NCBI GenBank assembly: GCA_031359995.1 | Contig: JANMAT010000159.1 | Location: 1-13,796, forward strand | Reading direction: 5' to 3' | DNA length: 13,796 nt | Source: JANMAT01 sp031359995 | GTDB lineage: Bacteria > Actinomycetota > Acidimicrobiia > Acidimicrobiales > Ilumatobacteraceae | In this document: positions 13,383 to 13,796 of the stretch, piece by piece | Layout: each line of letters begins with the position of its first letter | Numbering within the stretch: position 1 is the stretch's first letter | The notes under the pieces: model-generated | Told to the model about the DNA's origin: nothing | The model's input: the letters and a program-made list of their open reading frames with translations, nothing else | The model's database searches: none | Translations under genes and position numbers: made by a program

Positions 13383-13796
13383 CGGCGCTGGCGGCCAGCA
13401 AGGCTCTCGCCTGCTTCACGGCCCGGTGGATGTCGGGCAGACAGCACGCACCAGATGGGTTGAGGTGCTCGCATGCGCACAGCCCATCGGTCACAGCAGC
13501 CTTCACGGAAGCCTTGATCGTGCTCACCCCGTCGTTCACGACCAGATCGGCGTGGATGTTCTCGCTCGTATGCGCGAAGCAGAAACACACCGGCGTGGGC
13601 TTCGTCGCCCCCTTGACGCCGACCTGGGTGATGACGTGGCCCTCATCGACGGTCCCGTCGCCAAGGAAGAACACGACCCCACACCCGACAGTCGGGCAAT
13701 ACCGCCATCCGCCCTCAACTTCCTGACGCCGATGTGCGCGCACCGGCGCAGGGCCTACGAGGTGACCGGGCTCGCCACAACTCGGGCATCGCTGCG
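13369..13796 (-). CDS. CopZ-like Fe-S/zinc metallochaperone domain protein, 5' end beyond window
   Basis: The minus frame ending at TAG 13371-13369 is open to the window edge. From the edge the peptide begins QRCPSCGEPG, then VRAHR, RYCPTVGCGVVFF, VCFCFAHTSENI (with PVCFCF), STIKASVKAAV, LCACEHLNPSGACCLPDIHRAVK. The order CxxCG ... YCPTxGC ... CFCF.....I ... CxCE..NPSG.CC is that of the N-terminal domain of CopZ-type copper chaperones, which holds a zinc and a [2Fe-2S] cluster (BFD-like fold). The separate copper-binding HMA domain is absent: the protein ends in a short Ala-rich tail after ARALLAASAG. A GTG at 13743 is inside the domain and is not the true start, because the CPSCG motif lies upstream. 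It is probably involved in copper or mercury handling, coupled to the ccdA remnant. Confidence 0.8.
   Translation of the reverse strand, partial: QRCPSCGEPGHLVGPAPVRAHRRQEVEGGWRYCPTVGCGVVFFLGDGTVDEGHVITQVGVKGATKPTPVCFCFAHTSENIHADLVVNDGVSTIKASVKAAVTDGLCACEHLNPSGACCLPDIHRAVKQARALLAASAGADG

Noticed and set aside
1..13796. CRISPR array, tRNA or rRNA
   Set aside because: No regularly spaced repeats, no tRNA-like T-arm with a cloverleaf and no conserved rRNA segments were found by eye.

Overview
High-GC DNA with strong third-position GC, GTG/TTG starts and stop/start overlaps between genes. The mix of a mycothiol-dependent isomerase-type protein, a deazaflavin (F420)-type nitroreductase and a ZAS anti-sigma factor points to the Actinomycetota. 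An Acidimicrobiia-like member is my guess, but it cannot be fixed from this window. No rRNA, tRNA or CRISPR array was seen.

Layout. 1-149 (-): edge fragment of an ISKra4-type transposase. 357-578 (+): unrecognised 73-aa protein. 750-1703 (+): Ddn-type F420 oxidoreductase domain followed by a featureless tail that lacks the expected stop. 1770-2390 (+): MDMPI-type (DinB-like) metalloenzyme. 2391-2682 (-): coding-like remnant with a hairpin. 2686-2702: direct repeat with an 11-bp period, like an OmpR-family box. 2790-10193 (+): the centrepiece, six tightly coupled genes. They encode a lipoprotein, two different ABC ATPases, a 1035-aa FtsX-type permease with a DUF11-like domain in its first extracellular loop, an OmpR-type response regulator and a sensor histidine kinase. 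10194-11186: palindrome, hairpin, and a decayed zinc-ribbon-repeat gene with a nonsense codon, two frameshifts and a lost 3' end. 11187-12052 (-): ECF sigma factor and ZAS anti-sigma factor. Divergent from these at 12199-13258 (+) are a 4-TM protein, a CxxC..H protein and a 22-codon stub resembling the start of an ECF sigma factor. 13284-13796 (-): the first ~31-33 codons of a CcdA/DsbD-type protein coupled to a CopZ-like Fe-S/Zn metallochaperone that runs off the right edge.

How they may work together. The six-gene operon looks like a self-contained sense-and-export module: the kinase and regulator probably control the transporter through the repeat upstream of the lipoprotein gene, and the DUF11-bearing permease and lipoprotein handle an unknown envelope substrate. 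The right-hand part has a thiol/metal flavour (RsrA-like cysteine spacing in the anti-sigma factor, CxxC protein, CcdA fragment, CopZ-like protein). It also contains at least one rearrangement junction, at about 13259-13283, where two truncated genes meet.
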